From: an uncultured Bacteroidales bacterium
GTDB taxonomy: Bacteria > Bacteroidota > Bacteroidia > Bacteroidales > UBA932
NCBI GenBank assembly: GCA_900546395.1
Contig: URDD01000016.1
Location: 1 to 41,003 of the forward strand
Length of the DNA stretch: 41,003 nucleotides
Direction of reading: 5' to 3'
Below the pieces are notes generated by a model that did not search any database, was not told the DNA's origin, and saw only the letters and a list, made by a program, of their open reading frames with translations. Position 1 is the stretch's first letter; each line of letters begins with the position of its first letter. This document shows positions 25,497 through 33,085 of this stretch, piece after piece. Position numbers and translations under genes: made by a program.

Positions 25497-27674
25497 ATGA
25501 GAAAAATAAGATATTTTCTGATATCCGTATTGTCTGTGCTGTCAGTCCTGTCCTGTAATAAGGAGACAGTTGAAGATTCTGGATATGGATATCTGTATGT
25601 GAGTCTGGACAGGGACTCAAAGGAAGACATTGTCTTCAAAAGCACTCCGGTAGAACAGCTTGTGTTCGCACTGGATATCTTCAATCCAATGGGACAAAAG
25701 GTAGCTTCTGTTCCGGATTATAAGACTTTGGCTACAGAGCCTTTGTCTTTGCCTGCAGGAAACTTCTTTTATGAAGCAGTAGCCTATTCCGGCTCTGACC
25801 CTGCAGCGGCTTTTGACGAGCCTTTCTATAGCGGATCTGCAAAGTTCAAGGTTACTAAGGACCAGGTGTCAAATATTGACATTAAAGCATCACTGGCCAA
25901 TGTGAAGGTGACAGCTGCTTTTGACGAACAGATCAAATCGACTTTCAAAGAATATAAACTTACGGTATCAAACGGAAAGGGGGAACTCGTATTTGATAAT
26001 ACTGCAGTCCCTTCTACTATTGATAAGGAAGGCTTTTTCAGTGTTACCGGAACTCTTACATGGTCTCTCCGTATGGTGAACAATGACGGAGAGGTATACG
26101 AGGCTCTGACTGATACATACACTGATGTTAAGGCTAAACAGCATTATAACCTGTCATTCTCTCTGAAGCAGAAAGAAGAGGTGGGTGGAAGTTCTGTTAC
26201 AATCGTTCTTGATGACTCTGTAAACAAGAAAGAATATGACCTTTCTTTGGATTTCGGTGACGGTACTGTACCTTCAGTGACATCTTCCGACTTCTCTTTT
26301 GAAAACGGTGTCATACAGATTATAGCAGGAGACCTTTCTCCGCGTACTTTGGATTTGTCATCCGCAGACGGTTTTGAGAGCGTTATTCTAAGCTATGGCA
26401 GCGGAGAGAGCCTTGGAAACGATACAAAAGTTTATGAACTGGTAGACGCTGATCAGGGCGTGATTGACGGGCTTGCAACTGCGGGTATTTCCGTAAAATC
26501 TATCAGGAAGTCTGATTCTTCTGCTAAAATAGCCATTACTGATTTTGCTAGCAACCTTTCAATGGGAAGGCACATAATGAAGATTTTCGTGGTGGAGAAC
26601 TCTAAGAATAAGAGTTTTGTAGAGAAAACACTTTCGTTCAATGTGATGTCTAATGTAGATGTCCAGGCTGTACAGATAGGCAAGGCAGAGGTATGGGCCA
26701 ATTTTGCTATTCTGAAAGGCAAGTGGTTTCCTGAGATTCGTCCTGAAGGTCTTTCATTCCAGTATATGAAGAAAGGTGAACCGCAGTGGACCGATTTCCC
26801 TGGTACTGTGAACGTGGATGAAGGAAGCCGTACATATACTGCTGAATTGAGAGGTTTGGAGCCGTCAACAGAGTATCTGTACCGTGCTGTATGCACGAGC
26901 ACTGCAGGAAAAGAGACTATGTCACTTGGGTTTACTACAGATGGTACACCTGTCGTGTCAAATATGAGTTTTGACACATGGTCACAATCTGGAGCATTGT
27001 GGTTCCCTAACTCAACATCAGACAAGGGTTCAAGTGGATTTATCTGGGATTCTGCAAATACCAAAGCAATGGGATTCCTTGATGTAGTGGTTACAAGTCC
27101 GGAAGAATCAAATGTTGCGGTTTCTGGAGAGGGAAAGAAGGCTGCCAAACTTTCAAGTATAACAACTGCAGGTAATTTTGCAGCAGGAAATATTTATACA
27201 GGTAAATTTGGTTCTGCTACACTTAGACCTTTAGGAGCTACATTGCAGTGGGGAGTTCCATTTACAGGAAGACCCCTTGCGCTTAAAGGATATTATGACT
27301 ATAAGCCAGTTAATATTAATCTTGCAGATGGATCACACTCGCATCTAAAAGGTCAGCAAGATATAGGTCAGATTCAGATAATTTTAACTGACTGGACAAA
27401 ACCGTTTGATATTAATACGGGAGATAATGTTTTTGTTGATGTGAATGCTGAATATGTTATAGGTTATGGTACTATGGATTTGAATGCGACATCAGGATAC
27501 CAGAAGTTTGAGCTTAAAGTGGAATATCGCGATAAAGTTCGCAAGCCTACCTATATCGTTATTGTTGGTGCATCCAGTAAGTACGGAGACTATTTCACCG
27601 GAGGAGAGGGTAGTACTCTTTATCTTGATGAATTCGAATTTGTTTACGACCCAAATCAATTGGGAATAGAGTAA
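25497..27674 (+). CDS. DUF4493 and PCMD domain lipoprotein
   Basis: A 725-residue lipoprotein; signal MRKIRYFLISVLSVLSVLSC with lipidated Cys20. It has an N-terminal DUF4493 domain (YGYLYVSLDRDSKEDIVF, LPAGNFFYEAVAYSGSDPAA), Ig-like middle segments, an FN3-like unit (YTAELRGLEPSTEYLYRAVC) and a C-terminal PCMD domain (from about residue 485, SNMSFDTWSQSGALWFPN, to the end). The PCMD part shares AVSGEGKKAA, AAGN.(Y/F)TG and the ending YFTGG.GSTLY.DEFE with the gene at 28548, which points to local duplication. The next gene, an outer-membrane barrel, starts 6 bp later. Confidence 0.83.
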   Translation: MRKIRYFLISVLSVLSVLSCNKETVEDSGYGYLYVSLDRDSKEDIVFKSTPVEQLVFALDIFNPMGQKVASVPDYKTLATEPLSLPAGNFFYEAVAYSGSDPAAAFDEPFYSGSAKFKVTKDQVSNIDIKASLANVKVTAAFDEQIKSTFKEYKLTVSNGKGELVFDNTAVPSTIDKEGFFSVTGTLTWSLRMVNNDGEVYEALTDTYTDVKAKQHYNLSFSLKQKEEVGGSSVTIVLDDSVNKKEYDLSLDFGDGTVPSVTSSDFSFENGVIQIIAGDLSPRTLDLSSADGFESVILSYGSGESLGNDTKVYELVDADQGVIDGLATAGISVKSIRKSDSSAKIAITDFASNLSMGRHIMKIFVVENSKNKSFVEKTLSFNVMSNVDVQAVQIGKAEVWANFAILKGKWFPEIRPEGLSFQYMKKGEPQWTDFPGTVNVDEGSRTYTAELRGLEPSTEYLYRAVCTSTAGKETMSLGFTTDGTPVVSNMSFDTWSQSGALWFPNSTSDKGSSGFIWDSANTKAMGFLDVVVTSPEESNVAVSGEGKKAAKLSSITTAGNFAAGNIYTGKFGSATLRPLGATLQWGVPFTGRPLALKGYYDYKPVNINLADGSHSHLKGQQDIGQIQIILTDWTKPFDINTGDNVFVDVNAEYVIGYGTMDLNATSGYQKFELKVEYRDKVRKPTYIVIVGASSKYGDYFTGGEGSTLYLDEFEFVYDPNQLGIE

Positions 27675-27680
27675 AAGTAG

Positions 27681-28544
27681 ATGAAATTTAATAAGTTAGC
27701 AATGTTTTTTATGGCAAGCACACTTAGTGTGCTTGCCATTGATGTATATGCATCTGAGGCTTCAGTAGAAAGAGTTGCTGTTAAACGTACTGCCAAAAAC
27801 AGAAGTGAGGTAGAGCCTTTTGACAGGGGAATCGGAGTTTCAAAATCTGTTTTCATTCCGAAAGGGTCTGTCGGCGCAGGTGTTTCACTTTCCTATAATA
27901 ATTACAGTATAGGAAACGGAGCTGCTGATGCAGGTTATTCTATGCTTTTTAATCTTCTTGGCAATATTCACGGAAATATGCTTTCATTCGGTGTTTCTCC
28001 GTATGTTTCTTATTTTATAGCGGATAACTTATCTGTCGGTGTGCGTTTTGATTACGATAGGTCCAAGATGGGACTTGGTAATATGGATCTTTCTTTTGGG
28101 GATGCTTTGTCATTAAACATAAGTGATTTCAATTATTTCAGGCATACTTATACCGGAGCTATAACTCTACGTAATTATCTTCCGTTCGCTCAGAGCAAGA
28201 GATTCGGAATGTTTACAGAGTTGCGTGCGATGGGAGGTTACGGACAGGCGGAGAGTTACAGGATAGATGACAAGGATAAAGTCGGAACATATCAGGATAT
28301 ATACAATTTTGATATAGGACTTGTGCCTGGACTATGTGCCTTCATAACTAATGAAGTGGCTCTGGAGGTATCAATAGGACTTCTGGGATTCAATTACCAG
28401 AAAGTTGTCCAGGTGACCAATCAGGTGGAAAAGAGCGAAATGGAGAAGAGCGGGGCTAATTTCAAACTGAATATTTTTTCCATTAGTTTCGGACTTTCGT
28501 TTTATATTCCTACAGGAGCTCACAGAATGAAGAAAAACAATTAG
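27681..28544 (+). CDS. small outer-membrane beta-barrel protein
   Basis: A 287-residue exported protein; signal MKFNKLAMFFMASTLSVLAIDVYA. The mature part reads as 8 to 12 membrane strands: VSKSVFIPKGSVGAGVSLSY, LSFGVSPYVSYFIADNLSVG, VRFDYDRSKMG, YTGAITLRNYLP, FGMFTELRAMGGYGQ and a C-terminal ISFGLSFYIP. This resembles OmpA/OmpW-like PorV-type barrels, but I cannot name a family. It lies 6 bp after one PCMD lipoprotein and 3 bp before another, so it may anchor or export them. Codons 11-20 coincide with a perfect inverted repeat (27711-27739). ATG 27681 is preferred because it gives the basic N terminus of the signal; ATG 27702 and 27711 are in frame. Confidence 0.83.
   Translation: MKFNKLAMFFMASTLSVLAIDVYASEASVERVAVKRTAKNRSEVEPFDRGIGVSKSVFIPKGSVGAGVSLSYNNYSIGNGAADAGYSMLFNLLGNIHGNMLSFGVSPYVSYFIADNLSVGVRFDYDRSKMGLGNMDLSFGDALSLNISDFNYFRHTYTGAITLRNYLPFAQSKRFGMFTELRAMGGYGQAESYRIDDKDKVGTYQDIYNFDIGLVPGLCAFITNEVALEVSIGLLGFNYQKVVQVTNQVEKSEMEKSGANFKLNIFSISFGLSFYIPTGAHRMKKNN
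27711..27739. repeat. perfect inverted repeat inside a signal-peptide coding region
   Basis: ATGGCAAGCACACT (27711-27724) and its exact complement AGTGTGCTTGCCAT (27726-27739) are separated by a single T. A run of six T precedes it, and no T run follows on either strand, so it does not look like a terminator. It encodes MASTLSVLAI in the signal peptide. Confidence 0.9.
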
Positions 28545-28547
28545 AAG

Positions 28548-30158
28548 ATGAACAGAATATTGAGTTTTATCATTGCAGTCCTGATTTCGTTGGCTGTGAC
28601 TTCCTGTCTGATTGATAATGATATGTCATATCCCCGTATAAAAGCAGATATTACGGCGTTTGAAGTGTCAGGACAGAAATCAGTTAATATTAACGCAGAA
28701 ACAAGAAGTATCGATATTGTCCTTGAAGAAGATGCAGATATATCAAAGCAGAGAATTACTGTTTTGGCTTTTTCCGAAGGTGCGAGGTGTGATGAACTTG
28801 CTGTGGATAAGTATATCAGTCTTGCAGAGCCTCTTAAAGTGACGGTCAGTACCTATCAGGATTATGAATGGACGATTTCTGCTACTCAGCCGATTGACAG
28901 GCATGTGAAAGTCAAAGGGCAGATAGGAGAGGCTGAATTCAATGTCCAGACTCGCTATGCATTAGTGAAAATTTCTGATAATCAGGATCTCGGAAAGGTG
29001 GTTTTTGAGGATATGAAGCTTGAACCGAAAGGAGCTGAACTTCTTGGATATGTTCAGAAGAATGGTGGAGAGAAGTCTATCGTTCCAGTTACGTTCCCTC
29101 TGACTCTCGACTGCGTGATTCCTCGTGAGTTTGTATATAAAAACGGAGAAAACGAATGTACATGGACTGTGGATGTGGATGTGATGTCAGTGGCGATGTC
29201 TGTAACATCAGTGAATGCCTGGTGCTACAGTGTTGATGTCAATGCTGTTTTTGACGGCAACGGCACACCGTATTTTGAGTATAAGAAGGCTTCTGGAGAT
29301 GAGGCATGGTCAAAATTTGAAGAACTTGAAGTTTCCGGATTCGATATAAACGCTAAAATCCCTAATCTTGAGGAGGATACGGATTATCTCGTGAGAGTCG
29401 TGAACGAAGAAGAGTCGAGCGATGAAGTTCCTTTCAAGACAGGCAAGCCTGAGCAGATAGACAATCTGAATTTTGATACATGGTATTCAAAGAAGTCAGG
29501 AAGCAAGGACATATGGTATCCTAATCTTAATGAGACATTCAAGGTATGGGGAACAGCCAATCCTGCTTCTGGAGGCTTTATCGGTTCCCTCACTACGCCT
29601 GATGATGTATTTACTGCTGTTTCAGGAGAAGGCAAGAAGGCTGCCAGGCTTGAAAGCAAGTATGCAGTCATTGCTTTTGCGGCAGGAAATCTCTTTACCG
29701 GTGAGTTTGTTAAACTTGACGGACTGGGAGCTATTTTGAAGTGGGGACATGAGTTTACAGCCAGGCCTTCAGCCTTGACCGGATATTATTCATATTCTCC
29801 AAAAGCAATTGATAAAGTAAAGTCGCCTTATGAAAATCTTAAGGGCACCAAGGATAAATGCAATATTGCCATATTCCTTACTGACTGGTCTGAGCAGTTT
29901 GAGATCAATACGGCAAAAGGTATTTTTGTAGACCAGAGCAAGAATAACCCTGATATAATCGCTTACGGTAAGCTTGAAACTGATGAGGATAGTGGAGGTG
30001 AGTATAAAGAGTTCAGAATAGATCTGGAATACTGGAGACCGGATGCCACTCCGACTTATATTGTGATAGTGGCAAGTTCAAGTTATAAGGGAGATTATTT
30101 TACTGGAGGAGTAGGAAGTACCCTTTATGTGGATGAGTTCGAGCTTGTTTACGAATAG
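28548..30158 (+). CDS. PCMD domain lipoprotein
   Basis: A 536-residue lipoprotein; signal MNRILSFIIAVLISLAVTSC with lipidated Cys20. The N-terminal 210 residues are Ig-like units of a type I do not recognise (MSYPRIKADITAFEVSGQKS). An FN3-like segment (about 215-300, TPYFEYKKASGDEAWSKFEE) is followed by a PCMD domain (about 303-536, from IDNLNFDTWYSKKSGSKDIW). It lacks the DUF4493 part of its paralogue at 25497 but shares the PCMD ending GDYFTGG.GSTLY.DEFE. It is the last gene of the operon; two terminators follow. Confidence 0.85.
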   Translation: MNRILSFIIAVLISLAVTSCLIDNDMSYPRIKADITAFEVSGQKSVNINAETRSIDIVLEEDADISKQRITVLAFSEGARCDELAVDKYISLAEPLKVTVSTYQDYEWTISATQPIDRHVKVKGQIGEAEFNVQTRYALVKISDNQDLGKVVFEDMKLEPKGAELLGYVQKNGGEKSIVPVTFPLTLDCVIPREFVYKNGENECTWTVDVDVMSVAMSVTSVNAWCYSVDVNAVFDGNGTPYFEYKKASGDEAWSKFEELEVSGFDINAKIPNLEEDTDYLVRVVNEEESSDEVPFKTGKPEQIDNLNFDTWYSKKSGSKDIWYPNLNETFKVWGTANPASGGFIGSLTTPDDVFTAVSGEGKKAARLESKYAVIAFAAGNLFTGEFVKLDGLGAILKWGHEFTARPSALTGYYSYSPKAIDKVKSPYENLKGTKDKCNIAIFLTDWSEQFEINTAKGIFVDQSKNNPDIIAYGKLETDEDSGGEYKEFRIDLEYWRPDATPTYIVIVASSSYKGDYFTGGVGSTLYVDEFELVYE

Positions 30159-30172
30159 TTGAAATACTTTCA

Positions 30173-30209
30173 AAAAAATGAGGAAGTCCGAAGGGCTTCC
30201 TCATTTTTT
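30173..30209. terminator. terminator 1 after the PCMD operon (symmetrical)
   Basis: Arms AAAAAATGAGGAAG (30173-30186) and CTTCCTCATTTTTT (30196-30209) are perfect complements with further inner pairing around a GAA loop. The A tract on the left and T tract on the right mean it can act on either strand; the genes on both sides converge. Confidence 0.9.
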
Positions 30210-30225
30210 AATCCTCTTTGGTTTT

Positions 30226-30256
30226 AAAGATGTCCGCTGTCGCAGCGGACATCTTT
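30226..30256. terminator. terminator 2 after the PCMD operon
   Basis: Arms AAAGATGTCCGCTG (30226-30239) and CAGCGGACATCTTT (30243-30256) are perfect, with a TCG loop and a following T run (TTTTT at 30254-30258). It is a GC-richer second terminator 16 bp after the first. Confidence 0.85.
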
Positions 30257-30329
30257 TTGGTTAGTTAGTAGTGTTTTCAATTATTATTGGTTAGTAGAAT
30301 TTTGCTTTAAGGTTCGGCTAAGGTATGTA

Positions 30330-30379
30330 TTAAAAATGAAAATGCAAAATAAAATTTAAAAAAATGCTTTCATTTTTAA
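30330..30379. repeat. AT-rich inverted repeat near the trmD 3' end
   Basis: TTAAAAATGAAA (30330-30341) and TTTCATTTTTAA (30368-30379) are exact complements around an A-rich 26-nt loop. It may be a weak terminator for trmD on the minus strand. AT-rich repeats can arise by chance, so confidence is modest. Confidence 0.5.
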
Positions 30380-30409
30380 ATCTTGAGACTTTTAAATCAA
30401 AACATTTGT

Positions 30410-31087
30410 TTAATCATCCAGAAGTCCGGGCCTTAATTTTTTAGTTCTGGCTTTCGCCTGTTTGTCTTGCCAGGGAGTTATAAGTTTCGGGTTACCGCTT
30501 AAAAGAACGTCAGGTACTTTCCATCCGTTGAATTCTGCAGGCCTTGTATATATAGGTGCAGACAGCAGTCCGTCCTGAAAGCAGTCGCTTAAAGCTGAAG
30601 TTTCGTCTGTAAGTGCTCCCGGAAGTAATCTTACAATAGCATCTGCCAGGATTGCAGCAGGCATTTCTCCTCCGCTAAGTACATAGTCCCCTACAGAAAT
30701 CTCTCTTGTAATGAGGTGTTCCCTTATCCTGTGGTCAATGCCCTTGTAGTGGCCGCAAAGCAGTATGATATTGCCCTTTAGGGACAACTCATTTGCTATG
30801 CCCTGGTTCAGGATTTCTCCGTCTGGAGACATATATATGATTTCATCATACTCTCTTTCTGACTTCAATTCTTCAATCATCATATAGACAGGCTCTATCA
30901 TGAGTACCATTCCGGCATCGCCTCCATAACTGTAGTCATCAACCTGCTGTCTGGGGCCTTTACCGTATTTTCTCAGATTGTGGACATGTATTTCAACTAT
31001 ACCTTTTTTTTGCGCCCTGCCTACTATAGAGTTGTTAAGCGGGCTTTCCAGCAGTTCGGGAAGTACTGTTATAATGTCAATTCTCAT
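30410..31087 (-). CDS. trmD: tRNA (guanine-N1-)-methyltransferase TrmD
   Basis: A 225-residue SPOUT methyltransferase that makes m1G37 in tRNAs reading CNN and GGN-type codons, using S-adenosylmethionine. Signatures are MRIDIITVLPELLESPLNNS, DDYSYGGDAGMVLMIEP, the knot strand ILLCGHYKGIDHRI and the loop SVGDYVLSGGEMPA. Slightly short but complete; the C-terminal TRPAEFNGWKVPDVLLSGNP is typical. It stands alone on the minus strand, with a TATTTTTG -7 box about 44 bp before the start. Confidence 0.97.
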   Translation of the reverse strand: MRIDIITVLPELLESPLNNSIVGRAQKKGIVEIHVHNLRKYGKGPRQQVDDYSYGGDAGMVLMIEPVYMMIEELKSEREYDEIIYMSPDGEILNQGIANELSLKGNIILLCGHYKGIDHRIREHLITREISVGDYVLSGGEMPAAILADAIVRLLPGALTDETSALSDCFQDGLLSAPIYTRPAEFNGWKVPDVLLSGNPKLITPWQDKQAKARTKKLRPGLLDD

Positions 31088-31130
31088 ATTGTGAGTGTGT
31101 TTACTTTAGTAAGTTGTTTGTTTCAGTTTG

Positions 31131-31138
31131 CAAAAATA
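31131..31138 (-). promoter_or_regulatory. -7 promoter element of trmD
   Basis: TATTTTTG on the minus strand (31138 to 31131) matches TAnnTTTG and lies about 44 bp before the trmD ATG. I see no clear -33 TTTG at the right distance. Confidence 0.6.
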
Positions 31139-31202
31139 GTCAATTTGCCTTGAAACTTTAAGAATAAAAGGAGGCACATCGGTAATTTTAGTAAAAAAAA
31201 GG

Positions 31203-31210
31203 TATATTTG
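31203..31210 (+). promoter_or_regulatory. -7 promoter element of the DUF349-yidC-yggS unit
   Basis: TATATTTG, followed by C, is a full match to TAnnTTTG, 52 bp before the ATG at 31263. The expected -33 TTTG is absent; an A-rich run lies just upstream. Confidence 0.65.
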
Positions 31211-31262
31211 CAGTTTGAACATTATAAACTATAATTTTGCAACAAATTTAGCACTGTATATT

Positions 31263-33062
31263 ATGAGTGAAGAGATTATTCCTGATGTAACGTTAGCATC
31301 AGATGTACTTGAAAACGAGGAGCCGGCAGTGAATTATGCCGCTATGAGTCTGGCAGAATTGGCGGATGCATTCCAGAAACTGGCTGTCGGCGAAGATCGT
31401 ATGAAAAGGTCTAAGGAGGCAGAAGCCATAAAGTCTGCATTTTACAAGAAACTGCTGAAGGAGAGGGCAGAAGCCGGAAGTATGGCTGAAGTTGACGAGC
31501 CTGGCGGAACAGAAGATGCTGAAGTTGCTGAGGAGGCAGTTCAGGAAGAGCCGGAAAATACCGAAGTGTCTGCTGAGGTGGTTTCTGAGGATCCTTTTAC
31601 TGAGATTGAGCGCGGATTCAAGGCTCTGTATAATGCATACAGGAAAGAGCGTGCCGAATATAACAGGCAGCTTGAACAGGAGCGTGAGCACAATCTTCAG
31701 TTGAAGGAAGCTGTAATTGCCGATCTTAAGGCTCTTGTGGAAAAACAGGAGGATGTGAACGAGACTTTCCCTGAGTTCCGGGAAATACAGAACAGATGGA
31801 GGGCTATCGGACAGGTTCCTGTACAAAGTTTCAGGAATCTCAATGATACATATCAGTTGTATGTAGAGCAGTTCTATGATATGGTCAAGATAAACCGTGA
31901 ATTGCGTGATCTTGATTTCAAGAAAAATCTCGAGGCTAAAGAGCAGTTCTGTGAAGCTGCAGAAAAGTTATCCGAAAAGGAAAATGTAGTGGAGGCGTTC
32001 CGTGAACTCCAGAAACTGCATGAGCAGTGGAAAGAGTTTGGTCCTGTAGCCAAGCAGTTCAGAGAAGATATCTGGAACAGGTTCAAGGCTGCAACAGCGG
32101 TTGTAAACAAGAAATATCAGGCATTTTTTGAGGGACAGAAAGAGCAGTATGCAGCCAATCTGGCAGCCAAATCGCAGCTTTGCGAGCAGGTAGAAGCTAT
32201 TGCAGAAAAGGAAATTGTCACTTCAGGAGAGTGGAATGAATACTCGAAACAAATAGAGGATATCCAGAAACAGTGGAAAGGTATAGGCTTCGCATCAAAG
32301 AAGGAAAACCAGAAAATTTATGACCGTTTCCGTGCTGCCTGTGACAAGTTCTTCAGCCGTAAGCGTGAGTACTATGCTGTCTATAAGGGGGAAATGAATG
32401 ACAATCTTCAGAAGAAGATTTCCCTATGTGAGGCTGCAGAGGCACTTAAAGGCAGTACAGAGTGGAAAAAAACTACTGACCAGCTTATAAATCTCCAGAA
32501 ACAGTGGAAGGAGATAGGAGCTGTTCCCCGCAAGAAGTCAGAGGCGCTTTGGAAGCGTTTCCGTGCCGCTTGTGATGAGTTTTTCAATGAAAGGGACAAG
32601 AATGCAAAGCCTGAGAATGACTATTATGGAAACCTAAAGGCAAAGAAGCATCTTATAGATGAGATAAATGCCTATACTCTCACAGGAGATGAGGATGTAG
32701 ATTTCCAGGCAATGAATGCATTTGCAGATAAGTGGCAGGCTATAGGCTTTGTTCCATTTAAGGAAAAGGACAAGATTGCAGTTGCATACAGGGATGCTGT
32801 CAATTCCAAGTTCCAGGATTTGAAGCGCAGGCATCGCTATGGCAAGTCGCCAAAGAGTGAGAAAGAGCGTCTTGTCCAGATCTATACGAAGAAGGAACAG
32901 GATATCGTAACTTATGAAAACAATATTGGTTTCTTTGCTGCATCCAAGAATTCTGCACCTTTAATCAAGCAGATGGAAGAGAGGATAGAAAAGGCAAAAG
33001 AAGAGTTGAAAGAGCTTGAAATGCAGATTAGGGCTCTAGACAATGAGGCGAATCAGGATTAA
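31263..33062 (+). CDS. DUF349 coiled-coil repeat protein
   Basis: A 599-residue soluble protein. ATG 31263 (MSEEIIPDVTLASDVL) is chosen; an earlier in-frame codon at 31215 lies too close to the promoter. An acidic region (about 60-125) is followed by five helical DUF349 units, each with the mark W..IG.VP or W..FG.V: NRWRAIGQVP, EQWKEFGPVA, KQWKGIGFAS, KQWKEIGAVP and DKWQAIGFVP. The last 60 residues are a coiled coil. No enzyme motif is present. The role of these proteins is not settled. It is 23 bp upstream of yidC. Confidence 0.9.
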   Translation: MSEEIIPDVTLASDVLENEEPAVNYAAMSLAELADAFQKLAVGEDRMKRSKEAEAIKSAFYKKLLKERAEAGSMAEVDEPGGTEDAEVAEEAVQEEPENTEVSAEVVSEDPFTEIERGFKALYNAYRKERAEYNRQLEQEREHNLQLKEAVIADLKALVEKQEDVNETFPEFREIQNRWRAIGQVPVQSFRNLNDTYQLYVEQFYDMVKINRELRDLDFKKNLEAKEQFCEAAEKLSEKENVVEAFRELQKLHEQWKEFGPVAKQFREDIWNRFKAATAVVNKKYQAFFEGQKEQYAANLAAKSQLCEQVEAIAEKEIVTSGEWNEYSKQIEDIQKQWKGIGFASKKENQKIYDRFRAACDKFFSRKREYYAVYKGEMNDNLQKKISLCEAAEALKGSTEWKKTTDQLINLQKQWKEIGAVPRKKSEALWKRFRAACDEFFNERDKNAKPENDYYGNLKAKKHLIDEINAYTLTGDEDVDFQAMNAFADKWQAIGFVPFKEKDKIAVAYRDAVNSKFQDLKRRHRYGKSPKSEKERLVQIYTKKEQDIVTYENNIGFFAASKNSAPLIKQMEERIEKAKEELKELEMQIRALDNEANQD

Positions 33063-33085
33063 ATAGAATAATAACAAGATTTTAG

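Noticed and set aside
26453..27148. 231-codon minus-strand frame inside the DUF4493/PCMD gene at 25497
   Set aside because: Shadow of the real gene, which has signal peptide and domains on the plus strand.
27711..27739. Invertible-promoter repeat (phase variation)
   Set aside because: Invertible segments need two separated inverted repeats and usually a nearby recombinase. I found only this single palindrome and no partner or recombinase in the window, so it is reported only as a hairpin.
30258..30330. Short direct repeat (GGTTAGTAG-like copies at about 30259 and 30289)
   Set aside because: Copies are only about 9-11 bp, imperfect and AT-rich; they fit chance and do not define an element.
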